Source: Cellulomonas sp. SLBN-39
GTDB taxonomy: Bacteria; Actinomycetota; Actinomycetes; Actinomycetales; Cellulomonadaceae
NCBI RefSeq assembly: GCF_006715865.1
Contig: NZ_VFOA01000001.1
Coordinates: 62,001 to 126,000 of the forward strand
Length of the DNA stretch: 64,000 nt
Reading direction: 5' to 3'
Shown: positions 60,812 through 64,000 of the stretch, piece by piece
Position numbering within the stretch: the first letter of the stretch is position 1
How the letters are laid out: every line of letters starts with the position of its first letter
Translations under genes and position numbers: made by a program
The notes under the pieces: model-generated
The model's input: only the letters and a program-made list of their open reading frames with translations
What the model was told of the DNA's origin: nothing
Database searches by the model: none

Positions 60812-61321
60812 TCAGCGGGTGCTGAGGACCTCCCGCACGAACCGCTCGGAGCGCTCGCGCAGCCCCGCGACGCGGCGGGCGACGAGCGCGTCGCGCACCT
60901 GCTCGGCGTCGGAGCCGGCCTCGGTGCGGGTCGGCGGGCGCCGCACGTTCGCCGAGCACAGGAAGTGCGTGCAGATCAGCGTGCCGATGGTGTTGCCGCG
61001 GCGCCCCGACGCCCCGCCGCGACGGGCCACGTAGAGGGTGACGTCGTCGGTGACGACGACGTCCTCGCACCACGCGCAGACGGTGCGGCGGCGGGCGAGG
61101 GTGCCGGCGCGGTCACCGGCGCGCAGCAGCACACCGGTCGGGGCGCCGTCGACCTCGAGGACGACGTACGCGGACAGGGGCGCCTTGCGGTCGCGCCAGC
61201 CGAGCAGGTCGAGACGGTCCCAGTCCTGGGCGTCGAGGTCGGGGAGGGTGGCCTGGGTGGCCTCGCGGCGGGACGCGTTGACGAAGCAGGCGCGGATGTC
61301 GCGCTCGGTCAGGGGGTTCAT
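60812..61321 (-). CDS. FBP-domain (EF-G-binding) protein
   Basis: 169 residues. N-terminal MNPLTERDIRACFVNASRRE, then LGWRDRKAPLSAYVVLEVDG, and a C-terminal treble-clef zinc finger of four cysteines: VCAWCEDVVVTD and LICTHFLCSANVRRPPT. This is the FusB/FBP family. FusB proteins bind elongation factor G and rescue fusidic-acid-stalled ribosomes; actinobacterial members are chromosomal and their normal role is unclear. Confidence 0.9.
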   Translation of the reverse strand: MNPLTERDIRACFVNASRREATQATLPDLDAQDWDRLDLLGWRDRKAPLSAYVVLEVDGAPTGVLLRAGDRAGTLARRRTVCAWCEDVVVTDDVTLYVARRGGASGRRGNTIGTLICTHFLCSANVRRPPTRTEAGSDAEQVRDALVARRVAGLRERSERFVREVLSTR

Positions 61322-61596
61322 GGCGGGTCTGCGCTTCCGGTGGGTCGGCAGGCCGCCGCCGGGCGCACGGGAGCGTGCGCGGCTGCGCGGTGCGTCAGCG
61401 GGCCGGGGCGGCCGGGAGGGCGGGTGCCCGCGCCGGGGCCCGGCGACCGGTCGTCGGATGCCGCCCGCACGGTGGCGGGCGTGGGTCAGGACGAGGTCAG
61501 CGGGGCGCGACGCGGTCGCGCGGCGTGCCTGAGCAGGCCTGTGCGGCCGCCTCGCAGCCTGCGGTCGGGTTCCGCACCACTCGCTCCTCGTCCTGG
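61322..61596. other. Intergenic region upstream of the FBP gene
   Basis: With the neighbouring hairpin this is a gap of 318 bases. It carries the leader of the FBP gene. It is extremely GC-rich and I see no convincing reading frame, RNA gene or operator. Confidence 0.45.
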
Positions 61597-61630
61597 GCCT
61601 CGACCGGCACCGTGAGGTGCCGGTCGAGGC
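61597..61630 (-). terminator. Terminator of the DEAD-box helicase gene
   Basis: Perfect 15-bp stem (61597-61611 with 61616-61630), GTGA loop, 9 bases after the helicase stop in the minus direction. Confidence 0.82.
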
Positions 61631-61639
61631 GATGCTACG

Positions 61640-63235
61640 TCAGCCGCGGCGCTCGCCGCCCGCGGCGGGGGCGCCGCTCGAGCGGCCGGCCCGGCGCGGG
61701 CCCTGGCGGCGGCTCGGCGCGCTGGGGGTGCTCTCCGAGGTCCACGCGAGCGCGGGTGCCCCGGACCGGCGCGCTCCGGCGCCCTGGGTGCGTGCCCCGG
61801 CGCCCTGACCGCGCGTCGCGGACCCGTCGCGGCGCGTGCCGGCCGACCCGGCGGAGGCACCACCGCGCCCACGGCCGCCGCCCGAGCCCGCGCCGTGCGC
61901 CGCGGACGCGTCGCTGCGCGGGGCGCCGCCGCCCTGCCCGCCGCCGGAGCCGCCCCGGCGTCGGCGCGACGGCTGCGAGCCGCCGGCGGAGGTCGACCTG
62001 CCGCCGCCCGACCGGGCCGGGGCCGCCGCGGGTGCGACCGCCGTGGGCGCCACGGGCTCGGCGAGGGTGCCGACGAGCGCCTCGAGCGCGGGCGAGCCGA
62101 GGCGCACCGGCTGCGGCGTGACCTTGATGCCGGCCTGGCGCGTGAGGTCCCGCACGTCGCCCATCTGCTCGGGCAGGACGAGCGTGACGACGTCGCCGCC
62201 CGAGCCGGCACGCGCGGTGCGGCCCGAACGGTGCAGGTACGCCTTGTGCTCGGCCGGCGGGTCGACGTGGACGACCAGCTCGACGTCGTCGACGTGGATG
62301 CCGCGCGCCGCGATGTCCGTGGCCACGAGCACCCGCACGCCGCCGTTGGAGAACGCGTCGAGGTTGCGCTCGCGCGCACCCTGGCTGAGGTTGCCGTGCA
62401 GGTCGACGGCGGGCACGCCCGCGCTGGTGAGCTGCTTGGCGAGCTTCTTCGCGGCGTGCTTGGTGCGCATGAACAGCACGCGCCGGCCGGTGCCGGAAGC
62501 GAGGTGCTGCACGACGTCACGCTTGACGGTCGCGTCGGCGACGGTCAGCACGTGGTGCGTCATCGCCGAGACGGGCGACTGCGCGGTGTCCACGGAGTGC
62601 CGCAGCGGGTTGCGCAGGAACGCGGTGACGAGCTTGTCGACGCCGTTGTCCAGCGTGGCGGAGAACAGCATGCGCTGCCCGCCGGCGGGGGTGGCCGCCA
62701 TGATGCGCTTGACGCCCGGGAGGAACCCGAGGTCGGCCATGTGGTCGGCCTCGTCGAGGACGGTGATCTGCACGTCCGCGAGCGAGATGACCTTCTGCTT
62801 CATGAGGTCCTCGAGCCGGCCGGGGCAGGCCACGACGATGTCGATGCCGCCCTTGAGCGCGGACTCCTGCGGGCGCTGCGAGACGCCGCCGAAGATGGTG
62901 GTGACGTGCAGCCCGGCGGCCTTGGCCAGCGGTTCGAGCGTCGCGGCGATCTGGGTGGCGAGCTCGCGCGTCGGGGCGAGCACGAGGCCGCGCGGGCGGC
63001 TCGGCACGCGCTTCGGCAGGTGGGTCCCGGGCACCAGGCCCGCGAGACGGGCGACGAGCGGGAGGCTGAACGCGAGGGTCTTGCCGGAGCCGGTGCGGCC
63101 GCGGCCGAGGACGTCACGGCCGCCGAGGGTGTCGGCCAGCGTCGCGGCCTGGATGGGGAACGCCTCGGTCTTGCCCTGCGCGGTGAGGGCACGGACGAGG
63201 ACCTCGGGCACGCCGAGGGAGGAGAAGCTGGTCAC
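61640..63235 (-). CDS. DEAD-box RNA helicase with Gly/Arg-rich tail
   Basis: 531 residues from GTG 63235 (TSFSSLGVPEVLVRAL, the usual opening). Q-motif FPIQAATLADTLGG, Walker A GRGRTGSGKTLAFSLPL, motif Ia LAPTRELATQIA, DEAD box TVLDEADHMADLGF, SAT motif MLFSATLDNGV, and the second domain with VLVATDIAARGIHVDDVEL and HRSGRTARAG. The last 130 residues are a low-complexity tail of Gly, Arg, Ser, Ala with RRRRGGSGGGQGGG-like runs, typical of RNA-binding tails. Likely roles are RNA unwinding, ribosome assembly and cold growth. Confidence 0.93.
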   Translation of the reverse strand: MTSFSSLGVPEVLVRALTAQGKTEAFPIQAATLADTLGGRDVLGRGRTGSGKTLAFSLPLVARLAGLVPGTHLPKRVPSRPRGLVLAPTRELATQIAATLEPLAKAAGLHVTTIFGGVSQRPQESALKGGIDIVVACPGRLEDLMKQKVISLADVQITVLDEADHMADLGFLPGVKRIMAATPAGGQRMLFSATLDNGVDKLVTAFLRNPLRHSVDTAQSPVSAMTHHVLTVADATVKRDVVQHLASGTGRRVLFMRTKHAAKKLAKQLTSAGVPAVDLHGNLSQGARERNLDAFSNGGVRVLVATDIAARGIHVDDVELVVHVDPPAEHKAYLHRSGRTARAGSGGDVVTLVLPEQMGDVRDLTRQAGIKVTPQPVRLGSPALEALVGTLAEPVAPTAVAPAAAPARSGGGRSTSAGGSQPSRRRRGGSGGGQGGGAPRSDASAAHGAGSGGGRGRGGASAGSAGTRRDGSATRGQGAGARTQGAGARRSGAPALAWTSESTPSAPSRRQGPRRAGRSSGAPAAGGERRG

Positions 63236-63614
63236 AGGGTGGTCGCCTTTCGGGGCGTCGTGGGGGCGCCCACCAGGCAGCCATCGCACCCGGGACGCGG
63301 GCCCGCGCAGATCCAGAAGTCGCGCAGAGCCACCCCTAGTCTGCCTCATCGCCCGCCCGACGGCGCTGTCACGCTGCTCACAGGCGTCGAGCGGGCTGCG
63401 TGGCGTCGCCCGCGCAGCAGCCCGCTGACCGTCGGGGACCTGCGCCACCTGGCCGGCGGCGCCGGCGAGCGCGCCCGTCTCCCTCGACAGGAGCATGTGC
63501 GGGGCGCACGTCCCAGCGTGCGGGCGTCCGGAGCCCCCGGTCGAGCACCTCGTCTGCGTTCACGTCCCACCTCTGTTCATTCAGGATGAACAGCGCCAAG
63601 AGATGAACAGGGCG
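63236..63614. other. Region between the UvrA-like and helicase genes
   Basis: A 379-base gap between two genes on the minus strand. It includes the helicase leader, probably long, and an inverted repeat at 63573-63593 that is less GC-rich than its surroundings. A minus-strand reading frame of 73 codons (63378-63599) is present but lacks support. Confidence 0.5.
63573..63610. promoter_or_regulatory. Inverted repeat with extra half-site, possible operator
   Basis: CTGTTCAT (63573-63580), 5 bases, ATGAACAG (63586-63593), and another ATGAACAG at 63603-63610. Perfect arms and three copies suggest a regulator-binding site; the target gene is not clear. Confidence 0.5.

Positions 63615-64000
<386 letters not shown>

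Noticed and set aside
63378..63599. 73-codon minus-strand reading frame upstream of the DEAD-box helicase
   Set aside because: After a plausible first 30 residues it becomes an Arg/Gly/Pro run, with a TTG start and no ribosome site. It looks like chance.

Overview
The window is chromosomal DNA from a very GC-rich actinobacterium. It is most like Cellulomonas or a close relative (Cellulomonadaceae). The reasons are the gene order clpS-DUF2017-murI-MBL hydrolase-rph-rdgB divergent from pncB, a DUF3039/helicase pair, secreted pectate lyases with ricin-type domains, a CBM2-tagged esterase, ROK regulators and many GTG starts. Genes are packed tightly, and many are joined by 4-base GTGA or ATGA overlaps. 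I see no insertion sequence, prophage, CRISPR array, rRNA or tRNA. The genus call is inference from gene content, not from a marker sequence.

Region by region. 1-4284 (minus): a housekeeping run from clpS to rdgB, with pncB divergent and a 51-residue membrane peptide at 5822-5977. 6296-8505 (minus): a DEAH helicase with its DUF3039 partner. 8602-14887 (minus): an amino-sugar module of ROK repressor, lipoprotein sugar-binding protein, two permeases, ROK kinase and nagB. It starts from an apparently leaderless promoter overlapped by an operator, and has a strong hairpin between the binding-protein and permease genes. 15285-23762: extracellular polysaccharide genes (two PL3 pectate lyases with ricin-type domains and a GDSL esterase with CBM2) mixed with a PfkB-type kinase, pgi and an amidohydrolase. 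Possible LacI-family operators lie near three of these genes. 23959-28516 (plus): an S4 RNA-binding protein, an AlkA-like glycosylase, a small membrane protein, a luxS-mtnN pair and an MFS exporter. 28551-33878: two alpha/beta hydrolases, a ThrE-type exporter with a long Thr/Pro/Ala extension, acylphosphatase and a divergent NYN nuclease-like protein. 34122-42238: small regulated modules (DUF5684, a luciferase-like oxidoreductase, RlmC, DUF1304/TetR, a chemoreceptor, an MBL hydrolase, and an ohr-doxX-tetR operon behind a near-perfect 24-bp palindrome). 42261-46923: SRPBCC/ArsR, DUF2891, dinB with a LexA-box match inside its first codons, a GNAT protein and a VOC protein.

46945-54536 (minus) is the most unusual unit: SWIM zinc-finger protein, DUF5691, MoxR-type AAA ATPase, DUF5682 and VWA protein, each overlapping the next by four bases. 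It looks like an NTP-driven MoxR/VWA machine whose function I cannot determine from sequence.

54703-59205 (plus) holds a split-barrel reductase-like protein and an ABC exporter followed by its likely two-component system. The end carries an alpha/beta hydrolase, an FBP-type EF-G-binding protein, a DEAD-box helicase with a long Gly/Arg tail and the C-terminal part of a UvrA-family protein cut by the right edge.
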